A DNA stretch of 64,000 nucleotides from positions 1 to 64,000 of the forward strand of contig CAZGDV010000001.1 of the NCBI GenBank assembly GCA_964524995.1, given 5' to 3'. This document shows, piece after piece, positions 27,655 through 34,402 of this stretch. The number at the start of each line of letters is the position of its first letter. Position 1 is the stretch's first letter. The position numbers were made by a program, and so were the translations under genes. This DNA comes from CAZGDV01 sp964524995. Lineage in GTDB: Bacteria > Chloroflexota > Dehalococcoidia > SZUA-161. The notes under the pieces were generated by a model. It did not search any database, was not told the DNA's origin, and saw only the letters and a list, made by a program, of their open reading frames with translations.

Positions 27655-27795
27655 CTAGCCTCCACCCACATACGTCGGCACGGGTGGATCGGACTCGCCG
27701 GCGGTCACCACGCCCACGAGACCACCTATCAACGAGGCGAGCAGGATGCAGATGAACAGCGCCCTTACCAAGACGTACATCTTCCCTTCAAGCAC
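27655..27795 (-). CDS. Small single-span membrane protein, 46 residues
   Basis: The start is a GTG at 27795 preceded by GGGAGG at seven bases. The product has one strongly hydrophobic segment (about residues 8-31, ALFICILLASLIGGLVGVV), then a short polar tail with GESDPPVPTYVGGG. It ends with TAG at 27655-27657. A promoter at 28187-28215 points toward it. No family is recognised; the ribosome site and clean membrane segment support a real gene. Confidence 0.55.
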   Translation of the reverse strand: MLEGKMYVLVRALFICILLASLIGGLVGVVTAGESDPPVPTYVGGG

Positions 27796-27869
27796 TATTT
27801 ATCCTCCCATGTCTTCATAGCTGATAAATGAGTTCATCGTCATCGGCCTCTGTCAATGAAGTCCCGGGG

Positions 27870-28058
27870 TCAGCCCTGAGGGCCCTCGAGATCCGGCTGG
27901 ATATCGACCTGGGGAGGGGCAGTCTCCTCGCTCATATGGTGCTCACACATGGCGACAAGGCAGCACAAAGCAGCAAGGCGACAGTCAACGCTGCAATATT
28001 CGCTGTACCACCTCCTGATCTCACCGAGACATCCCGGAATGCTTATCTCTCTCGACAT
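27870..28058 (-). CDS. Hypothetical small Cys-rich protein (weak)
   Basis: A 62-residue frame starts at ATG 28058 with GGGGGTG seven bases upstream. It has eight cysteines between about residues 10 and 44 (including YCSVDC and ALCCLVAMCEHH), then a mature-protein-like tail EETAPPQVDIQPDLEGPQG. A different frame over the same stretch encodes a signal-peptide-like ALTVALLLCAALS, so the true gene could instead be a secreted protein with a frame problem. It lies downstream of a good promoter. Nothing is recognised. Confidence 0.25.
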   Translation of the reverse strand: MSREISIPGCLGEIRRWYSEYCSVDCRLAALCCLVAMCEHHMSEETAPPQVDIQPDLEGPQG

Positions 28059-28186
28059 CAGGAGCACCCCCAGCAAATCACTTTCTCTACTGTATCCTTG
28101 CCGGACTCACGGACTTGACGAAAGACCACATCTGAAGCGAACCTTGCCGGACAGTCCACCAGACCCTCAAGACGGCGGACTGTCAG

Positions 28187-28215
28187 TTTCTAACACGTTT
28201 CGCGCGTTTTGTCAA
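28187..28215 (-). promoter_or_regulatory. Minus-strand promoter with inverted repeat at the start point
   Basis: On the minus strand TTGACA (28210-28215) and TAGAAA (28187-28192) are 17 bases apart. Just downstream, ACAGTCCACC (28151-28160) and GGCGGACTGT (28174-28183) form ten-base arms with one mismatch, placed across the expected transcription start, as an operator or a leader hairpin would be. Confidence 0.5.
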
Positions 28216-28279
28216 TACCCTGAGAAAAAATAAAACGGTGGACGGCGCGGACTGCCTCCACGCCTTCCGCTCCGTCCGG

Positions 28280-28308
28280 TTGACAGTCGCCGCAGTCGAT
28301 GGTATAAG
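28280..28308 (+). promoter_or_regulatory. Strong promoter for the small membrane protein gene at 28423
   Basis: TTGACA (28280-28285) and TATAAG (28303-28308) are 17 bases apart, six of six and five of six matches. Initiation near 28315 gives a leader of about 110 bases before the ATG at 28423. Confidence 0.65.
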
Positions 28309-28422
28309 AGCATCAATAACGCCCCGCCCGCCACACATCGAGCCGACCACGATGGCGTTCCTAAGTATGCCGCGCCTACCTGCAGAGCAACCGGTGCAGA
28401 TGCTCAGAAAGGGGGATGCCGT

Positions 28423-28665
28423 ATGTTCCGATTTATTGCGATCACGAGGAAGAGATCGCGCATGGCGCGAAGACGGGCGGCGTCCAGAGGAATTTTAGGC
28501 CGAACCGGCTTCTTCGCCTTCGCCGGACTGGCTGTTGCGGCGCTCTTCGGACCTCAGGTAGCACTCGCCCCAATAGTCCTACCATTGGCGATGCTGGCCG
28601 CGGCGTTCGCTGTCATATGTGTGGCGTTTGTCATCACGATACCGATCGCCTTCGGCCTCTGGTAG
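28423..28665 (+). CDS. Small membrane protein, 80 residues
   Basis: The ATG at 28423 follows AAAGGGGG at about eight bases. The N-terminal 25 residues are strongly basic (TRKRSRMARRRAASRG), then two hydrophobic segments follow (about residues 30-50 and 51-77). The basic-in orientation predicts a cytoplasmic N-terminus that could touch nucleic acid or lipid head groups. No family is recognised. A strong promoter upstream and a hairpin downstream support an independently expressed single gene. Confidence 0.6.
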   Translation: MFRFIAITRKRSRMARRRAASRGILGRTGFFAFAGLAVAALFGPQVALAPIVLPLAMLAAAFAVICVAFVITIPIAFGLW

Positions 28666-28751
28666 TACGCGCCTCGTCGGCTCACGATACTGCAGCCATA
28701 TTGTCGGGAGAAGGCCAGGAGCCAGACACAGCAAGTCAATTAGCATGACAA

Positions 28752-28793
28752 GGGGGCAGACTCCAAGAGTAGAGCCTGCCCCCTCCAACTACC
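28752..28793. terminator. Bidirectional terminator-like hairpin
   Basis: GGGGGCAG at 28752-28759 pairs perfectly with CTGCCCCC at 28786-28793 across a 26-base loop. It lies between the converging small membrane gene and the Nudix gene. T-runs are weak on both sides, so it may end transcription only partly. Confidence 0.45.
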
Positions 28794-28812
28794 CCAAGCC
28801 AACTATACGAGC

Positions 28813-29229
28813 CTACGGACTCCGCTTGCTTACGCGAGCGATCGCGGGCCTGAATTCCTCCTTGACGATCTCCATGGCCTCATCGGTCGTGAACCACCCG
28901 TATCGGTCGTTCTCCCAGTCCAGCACGACATTGTCATCCCGACCCAGGTAAGTTGCCGCGTAGCAGCCTACCACCTTGGCCTTGGACTTATACGTGATCT
29001 CGCCAACATCGATTACGGACTCATAGGCATCGGGTTTCAGGTGAAGCTCCTCAACCACGGCACGCCTGGCGGCGTCCAGCGGTGTCTCCCCTTCCTCGAT
29101 CTCCTCCTTGGGAGGCATCCAGGGCGCATTCCGGTTGTGCCACCCCGAGGGATGAACAAGCAGCACCTTGCCCTCTCGATTGACCAGGAACATAGCGCCC
29201 GAACGCTTCAAACCCACCCCCTCATCCAT
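28813..29229 (-). CDS. Nudix hydrolase family protein with altered Nudix box
   Basis: Nudix enzymes cleave nucleoside diphosphates linked to another group. The box reads KEEIEEGETPLDAARRAVVEEL. The two metal-binding Glu of the EE pair are present, but the Glu usually found after Arg (RE) is Ala, and the usual first Gly is missing. The N-terminal FLVNREGKVLLVHPSGWHNR strand pair and the WFTTDEA tail are normal. The 138-residue length fits. The substitutions could lower or change activity, so substrate and activity are open. It has its own promoter, divergent from the 29437 gene. Confidence 0.8.
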   Translation of the reverse strand: MDEGVGLKRSGAMFLVNREGKVLLVHPSGWHNRNAPWMPPKEEIEEGETPLDAARRAVVEELHLKPDAYESVIDVGEITYKSKAKVVGCYAATYLGRDDNVVLDWENDRYGWFTTDEAMEIVKEEFRPAIARVSKRSP

Positions 29230-29253
29230 GGCAGAACGAGCACACCAAGCAGG

Positions 29254-29282
29254 ATTATGTGATCAGGCGCTGCCCCTGTCAA
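29254..29282 (-). promoter_or_regulatory. Promoter for the Nudix gene
   Basis: On the minus strand TTGACA (29277-29282) and CATAAT (29254-29259) are 17 bases apart, six of six and five of six matches, 25 bases before the Nudix ATG. Confidence 0.6.
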
Positions 29283-29350
29283 CGCCGGTCGTATCCAGGC
29301 ACGCCGCCCCGGAGAAGCTACGCACCGCGGGGGCAAGGGAGCGAAGGCGA

Positions 29351-29380
29351 TTGCCGAGCTGCAGGAGCAACGCGTATAAT
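29351..29380 (+). promoter_or_regulatory. Promoter for the 29437 gene and SMP-30 gene
   Basis: TATAAT at 29375-29380 is a perfect -10 box; TTGCCG at 29351-29356, 18 bases away, is a moderate -35 box. Initiation near 29387 gives a leader of about 50 bases. Confidence 0.45.
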
Positions 29381-29436
29381 GCCGCTGTCGGTTCCTCGAT
29401 ACTGTCCCGGATTCCTGTGCAACAAGGAGCGAAGCC

Positions 29437-29673
29437 TTGGCCTCCGGTGAACCGCTTTCCGGCGACGAGATCATGAACATCATCGCGGACCCCGACCTCT
29501 CGGAGGACGCCAAGAGACGTATGCTCGCTGACCCCCCGAGCCACGCTGACCTTCTCAGTGCCGGGGCTGAGATGGACACGCCGCATTCACTCGAGACCAC
29601 ACAGCTGCTCATCCTGCGAAAGCTGGACGAGATACTGGAGCTGCTGAAGGAGATGCGCAAGCAGCGCGGCTAG
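29437..29673 (+). CDS. Hypothetical protein, 78 residues
   Basis: The start is a TTG at 29437 with AAGGAG seven bases upstream. The first half is acidic (SGDEIMNIIADPDLSEDAK); the C-terminal third is a predicted amphipathic helix (TQLLILRKLDEILELLKEM) able to form a coiled coil, ending in KQRG. It ends eight bases before the SMP-30 gene, so the two are likely co-transcribed. No family is recognised. Confidence 0.6.
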   Translation: MASGEPLSGDEIMNIIADPDLSEDAKRRMLADPPSHADLLSAGAEMDTPHSLETTQLLILRKLDEILELLKEMRKQRG

Positions 29674-29681
29674 GTAGTAAT

Positions 29682-30527
29682 ATGGCGCAGCGAACGCAAG
29701 TCCTCAAGGACGGCCTCGTCTTCCCCGAGTGCCCGCGCTGGCATCAGGACAGGCTGTGGTTCTCGAATATACACGCGCACCGCGTCATGAGCATAGACAT
29801 GCTGGGCAACAGCGAGACCATCGTCGAGGTGCCGACCCAACCCACCGGTCTGGGCTGGCTTCCTGACGACAGGCTGCTCCTGGTATCCGCTACGGATCGC
29901 CGGCTGCTGCGCCTCGAACCCGATGGCCTTGTGGAGCATGCCGACCTGTGGGAACTGGCATCGTCACACTGCAATGACATGGTCGTGGACCGTCTCGGGA
30001 GAGCCTACGTGGGCAACTTCGGTTTCGACTTCCTCAGCAATGAGCCCTTCGCACCGGGTGAAATCGTACTCGTGAACCCGGATGGCGCCGCCCGCGTGGC
30101 GGCCGAGGGCCTTGCGTTCCCGAACGGCAGCGTAATCACGCCGGACGGGCGGATGCTCGTAGTAGCGGAGACGCTCGCCTCCCGGCTCACCGCCTATGAT
30201 ATCGAACCGGACGGCTCGCTGTCGGGGCGACGCGTCTGGGCTGAGGTGGATGAACTGATGCCGGACGGCATCTGTCTGGATGCCGAGGGCGCGATCTGGA
30301 TTGCCTCGCCCCTCGGGGGTGAGGTGCTGCGTGTTCGTGAGGGTGGGAAGATAGAGGAGACTGTGAAGGTCTCGACACAGGCCTACGCGTGTATGCTGGG
30401 GGGCCCGGACCGCCGCACGCTCTTCGTACTCACGGCCGAGACGCTGGACCCGGACGAGGCAAGAGCGAAGAGGAGCGGACACATCGAGACGCTCCGTGTG
30501 GAGGTGCCGGGCGCTGGTCTCCCCTGA
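29682..30527 (+). CDS. SMP-30/gluconolactonase/LRE-like protein
   Basis: The protein is a six-bladed beta-propeller of the SMP-30/gluconolactonase family, which uses one divalent metal to hydrolyse lactones or esters. Expected metal ligands are visible: Glu in FPECPRW near residue 16, Asn in SSHCNDM near 95, Asn in FPNGSVITPDG near 148 and Asp in MPDGICLD near 197. Length (281 residues) is normal. It has no signal peptide, so it is cytoplasmic. The substrate cannot be assigned. Confidence 0.85.
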   Translation: MAQRTQVLKDGLVFPECPRWHQDRLWFSNIHAHRVMSIDMLGNSETIVEVPTQPTGLGWLPDDRLLLVSATDRRLLRLEPDGLVEHADLWELASSHCNDMVVDRLGRAYVGNFGFDFLSNEPFAPGEIVLVNPDGAARVAAEGLAFPNGSVITPDGRMLVVAETLASRLTAYDIEPDGSLSGRRVWAEVDELMPDGICLDAEGAIWIASPLGGEVLRVREGGKIEETVKVSTQAYACMLGGPDRRTLFVLTAETLDPDEARAKRSGHIETLRVEVPGAGLP

Positions 30528-30546
30528 TCCCGTCCGCCCGGAATGC

Positions 30547-31176
30547 TTAGCACTTGGCGTGCCTGCGCCTCTTGATCACGAAGACGCCACCCAGGCCGAG
30601 CAAGGCAATCGAGAACAGCACAATCGTGGCCGCTTCCGGCACGACCCTGAATCCCTCTTTTCCAAGGGCAACCGCGTCGAGTCCGTCACTCGCTGAATCG
30701 TAGATGCCGGCCCCGCCGCAGTCCTTGCCCACGTCATCAGCCACGATCTCCCAGTAGGTGTTCTGGTACCCTTCCGCGGGTATCTGCCACAGCTCTACAG
30801 GCCCGATGGTGCCAAGCACGCTCGACTTGACATGCCTCGGCGCTGCGCCGCTGGGATCAAGCGAAGGGTCGAGTATGTCGCCCTCGGCGACATGCGCTCC
30901 TTCCGAATAGGGCTGTATGTACAGGTCGTAGCCCCAGCACGGCTTGAACCCGTATCCCACGACGGCCACGGTGTCTCCGGGCTCGAATTCGTCGACCTCG
31001 ATCACCAGGCTATCCCTGATGCCGAGTATCGATATCAGCTGCCGTTCGCAACACTGTTGCGAGAGGTCTCCGTCGCCCTGATCGTCACCCGACGACGCCC
31101 AGGCGATACCCGACACCCCGAGCATCATGCCGGCAACTAACATAACGACCAGCGAGATCAGAGCTATCTTCTTCAT
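30547..31176 (-). CDS. Secreted protein with a PEP-CTERM-like C-terminal anchor
   Basis: The 209-residue protein has a classical signal peptide (KKIALISLVVMLVAGMMLG...AWA) and a C-terminal segment that reads VVPEAATIVLF, a hydrophobic span with LLGLGG, then IKRRRHAKC. That layout (short Pro-Glu motif, membrane span, basic tail) is the PEP-CTERM sorting type, but with PEA in place of PEP. The central domain has six cysteines and a CCERQ motif. No exosortase gene is in the window. It is expressed from its own promoter with a palindrome over the -10 box. Confidence 0.7.
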   Translation of the reverse strand: MKKIALISLVVMLVAGMMLGVSGIAWASSGDDQGDGDLSQQCCERQLISILGIRDSLVIEVDEFEPGDTVAVVGYGFKPCWGYDLYIQPYSEGAHVAEGDILDPSLDPSGAAPRHVKSSVLGTIGPVELWQIPAEGYQNTYWEIVADDVGKDCGGAGIYDSASDGLDAVALGKEGFRVVPEAATIVLFSIALLGLGGVFVIKRRRHAKC

Positions 31177-31220
31177 CGTATTCCACCTCCGTGAGGCGTT
31201 CCAGTTTCTTGTCGTCCGCG

Positions 31221-31249
31221 ATTATACTCCGAAAAGTATAGTCCTGCAA
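31221..31249 (-). promoter_or_regulatory. Promoter with palindromic operator for the PEP-CTERM-like gene
   Basis: On the minus strand TATAAT (31221-31226) is a perfect -10 box; TTGCAG (31244-31249) lies 17 bases upstream. TATACT (31223-31228) and AGTATA (31235-31240) are perfect inverted arms six bases apart overlapping the -10 box and spacer, where a repressor would block polymerase. Confidence 0.5.
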
Positions 31250-31420
31250 GAGCGTTATGTCGCGTATTTCTATCCAGCTTCTCGACACCACTCGCTTGCG
31301 CATATCCCGCTGCGGACGCACGCGCGAGGTCCACATGACCACGCAGACCGCTACGGTGTGTTGAGGGGCTTGAGCAAGTTGGCTCCGCCATAATGCTCGG
31401 TGCCGAACGGCCGTGTAGAC

Positions 31421-32275
31421 TCAGATCACCCCGCGTCGTATGTACTCGCAGTTAGGTCCGGGCAGGGTGGGCACAGCGAGCCAGTATTCGAGTTCCGCCC
31501 TCAGGTCTTGTAGCGTGCGCGCTAGGTTCTCGTATTCATTTGCGTGATCTTGGTGATGATCTAGGATTGGGGCAGTCCTGCCACTTTCCATGTCTCTTCG
31601 GAGAGCTTCGACTCCATCAGCGAGCCGGCCCAGTGCCGCACGGCATGGAACCTCGTCGGGCCCCACGACGAGGTTCAAGTATCCTCCGCCCGGTTGTCGC
31701 CGCAGGAGCACCTCCCCATTCCACGAGATTCTTGCGGAGTCATACAGTACCATGAACCGATGCACGCCGGACACCGCTCCACTCAGCTCCTCGTATAGCA
31801 GCCTGACCGATGCGGGCAGCAACGCCTCGACGTCAGTAGGCCGGACACTAGTGGGGCATTCATACACTCCCAGACCACTCAGACGCACGGCCAAGTCCAG
31901 CGTCTCCTGCGTGAGTGCGCGCTTGTGGGTCCAGTACTCGACGACCTGCTTGAGGTAGTCCTCATACCTCAGCATCGCTTCAGGTATGTGGCATTTGAGG
32001 TCTCGGAACAGCGTATGCGATTCGCACTTGTACGGTTCCAGCCTGACCTGGGGCACCGTCGTCACCCATCCATCGACCTCTGAAATCGTGTAAGGCACCG
32101 ATGGATGGTCGGGAAGGCACAACTCCTTGAGGCATGACCGTATGGCCTGCTTGACTTCACCCCAGTGGACGCTCTCAGCCTCTCTCAAGCGCGGTCTATC
32201 TCGGTGAGTGCGGTAGGTGGCGTACAAGGAGGCCAAGAGGGCAAGAGAAGACAACACGATTGCTGCAACAGCCAT
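31421..32275 (-). CDS. Unknown protein with N-terminal membrane anchor
   Basis: This 284-residue protein starts with one hydrophobic segment (VAAIVLSSLALLASLYATY), followed by a basic stretch, so it is anchored with the body in the cytoplasm. The rest is mixed alpha/beta with no motif I recognise; a C-terminal helical region (DHANEYENLARTLQDLRAELEYW) could form a coiled coil. The ATG at 32275 has only AAGGT very close upstream. It lies 141 bases after a HEPN protein gene on the same strand. Base composition looks less GC-rich than in the core operons, by eye, suggesting accessory DNA. Confidence 0.55.
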   Translation of the reverse strand: MAVAAIVLSSLALLASLYATYRTHRDRPRLREAESVHWGEVKQAIRSCLKELCLPDHPSVPYTISEVDGWVTTVPQVRLEPYKCESHTLFRDLKCHIPEAMLRYEDYLKQVVEYWTHKRALTQETLDLAVRLSGLGVYECPTSVRPTDVEALLPASVRLLYEELSGAVSGVHRFMVLYDSARISWNGEVLLRRQPGGGYLNLVVGPDEVPCRAALGRLADGVEALRRDMESGRTAPILDHHQDHANEYENLARTLQDLRAELEYWLAVPTLPGPNCEYIRRGVI

Positions 32276-32416
32276 ATTACCTTGTCAAGTGCGGCAGACG
32301 TCACTGCCCAATGTGCGACCATGGGCCCGTAGCCACGATCGTGTCAGCACTACCTTCGATCGATTGGACAGCGTTGCCAGTGTACTTCTCATTTATCCGA
32401 ATTGGCCCTCAGTGGC

Positions 32417-33157
32417 CTAAGCTTCCGAGGAACCGATGCGCCCATTCGACCCTTGCGTGCTCTCAAGCTTCGATTGCTCGTCTCGATGGAGCTTCTCTCC
32501 TATCGCGTCGATGATGTACTGCATTCCGATTTGGAGCGGCAAGCCCTTGCTATGCGACGTTCCATTATAGGCGAGGGAGTACCTGTCCAAGACTTCATCT
32601 ATGACCTCGATGATGCAGTCAAGCTCGGCCACCTTGACAGGGTACTGCTTGGCAACTTCGATTCCGCTCAGCACGTGGTCTATGTCGACATGGGCTAGTG
32701 CCTTGTTTCTCCACACCCTCAAGTTCTTCGCAGGCAGTCTCGCAAGCAGCTGCCTATCCTTGGCAACGCTTCGCAAAGTCACCCGCATAGGGACTCGTGG
32801 CGTGCCACCATTCCGATAGGCAGGATGCTGGCGCATTCGCCTCTGGAAGGCTCGGCTCTGAAACGCGGGGCGGTTCTCGTCGACGAAGTCGAGTAACCAC
32901 CACATACTTAAGTCCTTCTTCCCCTTGGACAACAACCTCGTCAGCCGCATAACTGCCTGAAGGAAGTGTCCATACCATGTCAACTCAAAGAAGGCAGGTG
33001 CCGTGTTCAATTCGTGTGCGTGGGAAGCTCTCGCACTATGCAGGAACTTGCATATGGACCAATGCCAGTAGGCGTTGTTGAGTTCCTCTCTCAGGTGGTC
33101 ATGGCACTTGACGAACTTGGCTTCTTCAGCCGTAGGCTCGTAGTCATGTTCAACCAT
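32417..33157 (-). CDS. AbiU2-like HEPN domain protein
   Basis: The 246-residue all-helical protein carries WRNKALAHVD, an R-x5-H motif at Arg150-His156, the hallmark of HEPN ribonucleases, in a sequence context like AbiU2-type proteins (N-terminal LREELNNAYWHW, a FELTWYGHFLQAVMRLTRLL helix). Family members are found in abortive-infection and toxin-antitoxin loci, but the activity of this one is inferred. No nucleotidyltransferase antitoxin partner is adjacent; the neighbours are a membrane-anchored unknown protein downstream and divergent mazEF. Its own promoter lies at 33256-33284. Confidence 0.65.
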   Translation of the reverse strand: MVEHDYEPTAEEAKFVKCHDHLREELNNAYWHWSICKFLHSARASHAHELNTAPAFFELTWYGHFLQAVMRLTRLLSKGKKDLSMWWLLDFVDENRPAFQSRAFQRRMRQHPAYRNGGTPRVPMRVTLRSVAKDRQLLARLPAKNLRVWRNKALAHVDIDHVLSGIEVAKQYPVKVAELDCIIEVIDEVLDRYSLAYNGTSHSKGLPLQIGMQYIIDAIGEKLHRDEQSKLESTQGSNGRIGSSEA

Positions 33158-33255
33158 TTGCCGTTCTCACCACAATCAATGCATCATCCCAACGACGTTC
33201 TGACGTTGCGGTCCTGCCCGAAGCCCATCAAGCTCCCCCAGCGCGGGACAATCGT

Positions 33256-33284
33256 ATGCTAGTGGCTGGCGGCAGTGGTGTCAA
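33256..33284 (-). promoter_or_regulatory. Promoter for the HEPN gene
   Basis: On the minus strand TTGACA (33279-33284, perfect) and TAGCAT (33256-33261) are 17 bases apart, giving a leader of about 90 bases. It is divergent from the mazEF promoter. Confidence 0.55.
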
Positions 33285-33310
33285 GCCGTGCTCAGAGTCG
33301 TGGACGCCCC

Positions 33311-33347
33311 CTCCGCCCCGCGATGATGCGCTCGACGGCGCATGGGG
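33311..33347 (+). repeat. Palindromic repeat, copy A, upstream of mazEF
   Basis: The core GCCCCGCGATGATGCGC, TCGAC, GGCGCATGGGG contains inverted arms (CCCC/GGGG and ATGCGC/GCGCAT). An imperfect copy in the same orientation is at 34088-34125, on the other side of mazEF. The pair resembles REP-like elements. Confidence 0.5.
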
Positions 33348-33359
33348 GGCTGAGGGGGC

Positions 33360-33400
33360 TTGACAGACACCCTCCAGAGTAGTATCTTCATTGTAGATAC
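33360..33400 (+). promoter_or_regulatory. mazEF promoter and operator
   Basis: TTGACA (33360-33365) and TATCTT (33383-33388) are 17 bases apart. Perfect inverted arms GTATCT (33382-33387) and AGATAC (33395-33400) overlap the -10 box, the expected site for autorepression by a MazE-MazF complex. Confidence 0.6.
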
Positions 33401-33416
33401 AATACGGAGGCTAAAT

Positions 33417-33659
33417 ATGAGAACCAGGGTCCAGAAATGGGGCAACAGCCTGGCTTTGCGCATACCTAAGTCCTTCGCCAACGAAGTGGGGCTTCAAAGG
33501 GAAACATCTGTCGAGGTCTCGCTAGATGACGGGAAGCTTGTCATCACTCCGGTGTCAGAACCAAAGCTGACTCTGGAACAACTCCTGGCAGAGGTTACCG
33601 AAGACAATCTGCATCACGAAGTCGATACCGGCACCGCCGTAGGAAATGAAGCATGGTAA
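33417..33659 (+). CDS. mazE: MazE-like antitoxin
   Basis: The antitoxin binds DNA through an AbrB-type swapped beta-barrel and neutralises MazF with its C-terminal tail. RTRVQKWGNSLALRIPKSFA is the AbrB DNA-binding signature, followed by VEVSLDDGKLVITPV. The acidic C-terminal 35 residues are the likely toxin-binding part. I choose the ATG at 33417, just after CGGAGG; the frame stays open upstream into the promoter. The last codons overlap mazF by seven bases. Confidence 0.9.
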   Translation: MRTRVQKWGNSLALRIPKSFANEVGLQRETSVEVSLDDGKLVITPVSEPKLTLEQLLAEVTEDNLHHEVDTGTAVGNEAW

Positions 33660-34000
33660 GTCCGCGCGCTTACGTTCCCCAGCGTGGGGATGTGGTTTGG
33701 ATTACGCTGAATCCACAGGCGGGGCACGAGCAAGCCGGACGCCGCCCGGCTGTGGTGCTTTCACCAACAAGCTATAACGGCAAGACCGGACTTGCTATCC
33801 TTTGCCCGATAACCAGCCAGGTCAAGGGCTACCCGTTCGAGGTGCTCCTTCCCGAGGGGTTGCCGGTGAACGGGGCAATCCTCTCAGACCAGGTCAAGAG
33901 CTTAGACTGGGGCGCGCGAAAGTCAGAGTTGACATGCAAGTTACCGGATGAAGTCATGTCCGAGGTGCTTGAAAAGCTGGGTACGCTGCTATCGCAATGA
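33653..34000 (+). CDS. mazF: MazF-like mRNA interferase toxin
   Basis: MazF cuts single-stranded RNA at short motifs and stops growth. The fold is clear: RGDVVWITLNPQAGHEQAGRRPAVVLSP at the start with the conserved QxGxEQxGxRP, then ILCPITSQVKGYPFEV and GAILSDQVKSLDW. All are typical of the active family. The 115-residue length is normal. The start ATG lies inside the mazE stop region. The recognition sequence cannot be predicted from this. Confidence 0.92.
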   Translation: MVSPRAYVPQRGDVVWITLNPQAGHEQAGRRPAVVLSPTSYNGKTGLAILCPITSQVKGYPFEVLLPEGLPVNGAILSDQVKSLDWGARKSELTCKLPDEVMSEVLEKLGTLLSQ

Positions 34001-34087
34001 AGAAGAACTCAGCTTACCTTGCTTCCTGCGATTGAAGAAGTAGAGTCCGAAGCTGATCCTGTCCCCGACGCCTTCCCCGTCCCCGCC

Positions 34088-34125
34088 CTCCACGCCCCGA
34101 CGACGCATTTGACGGCGAAATGGGG
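34088..34125 (+). repeat. Palindromic repeat, copy B, downstream of mazEF
   Basis: CTCCACGCCCCGACGACG followed by CATTTGACGGCGAAATGGGG aligns with copy A at 33311-33347 with small indels and substitutions, but keeps inverted arms (CCCC/GGGG and CATTT/AAATG). Compensating changes in the stem suggest the folded form matters. Confidence 0.45.
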
Positions 34126-34254
34126 AAGCGGCGAGAGCCGATTTTCGGTATAGGCCCGTGGTCTAGACGAAGCTAAGGCGCGGGAAATCCCGTGGTCAAG
34201 AGCCACTTTTTTGCGGTCATCACGCCGTCAAAATCCCCGAAATAGATTCAAAAG

Positions 34255-34326
34255 TGGCAGCGGGAGGATTCGAACCTCCAACCCCGGGCTTATGAGTCCC
34301 ATGCTCTGCCTTTGAGCTACGCTGCC
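34255..34326 (-). tRNA. tRNA with CAT anticodon (tRNA-Met, or Ile2)
   Basis: The 72-base sequence folds as a cloverleaf: acceptor GGCAGCG/CGCTGCC with discriminator A, D stem GCTC/GAGC, anticodon loop CTCATAA with CAT, T arm GGAGG-TTCGAAT-CCTCC. One A-G mismatch closes the anticodon stem. CCA is not encoded. The acceptor pairing at 1-72 (G-C) argues against an initiator tRNA. Elongator Met is most likely; a lysidine-modified Ile tRNA cannot be excluded. Confidence 0.92.
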
Positions 34327-34402
34327 AAGCCAGTTTAGAGGTTATCACCGGCCCGAGCTTCAGTCAAGACCGGCGGTACCGGGTAGAGAGTGTCCGGGCA
34401 CC

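Larger units (their letters stand above)
27796..28422. other. Intergenic block with two opposing promoters
   Basis: Apart from the weak small frame at 27870-28058, this region holds no credible gene. It carries a minus-strand promoter (28187-28215), an inverted repeat at its start point (28151-28160 and 28174-28183), an 11-base direct repeat CCTTGCCGGAC at 28097 and 28143, and a plus-strand promoter (28280-28308). Confidence 0.5.

Noticed and set aside
27634..27831. Plus-strand frame of 65 residues
   Set aside because: It is antisense to the better supported 46-residue membrane protein and is rich in His, Gln and Arg without any motif or ribosome site.
28097..28153. A CRISPR-like or iteron array from the repeated CCTTGCCGGAC
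   Set aside because: Only two copies, 46 bases apart; no further units or spacers follow.
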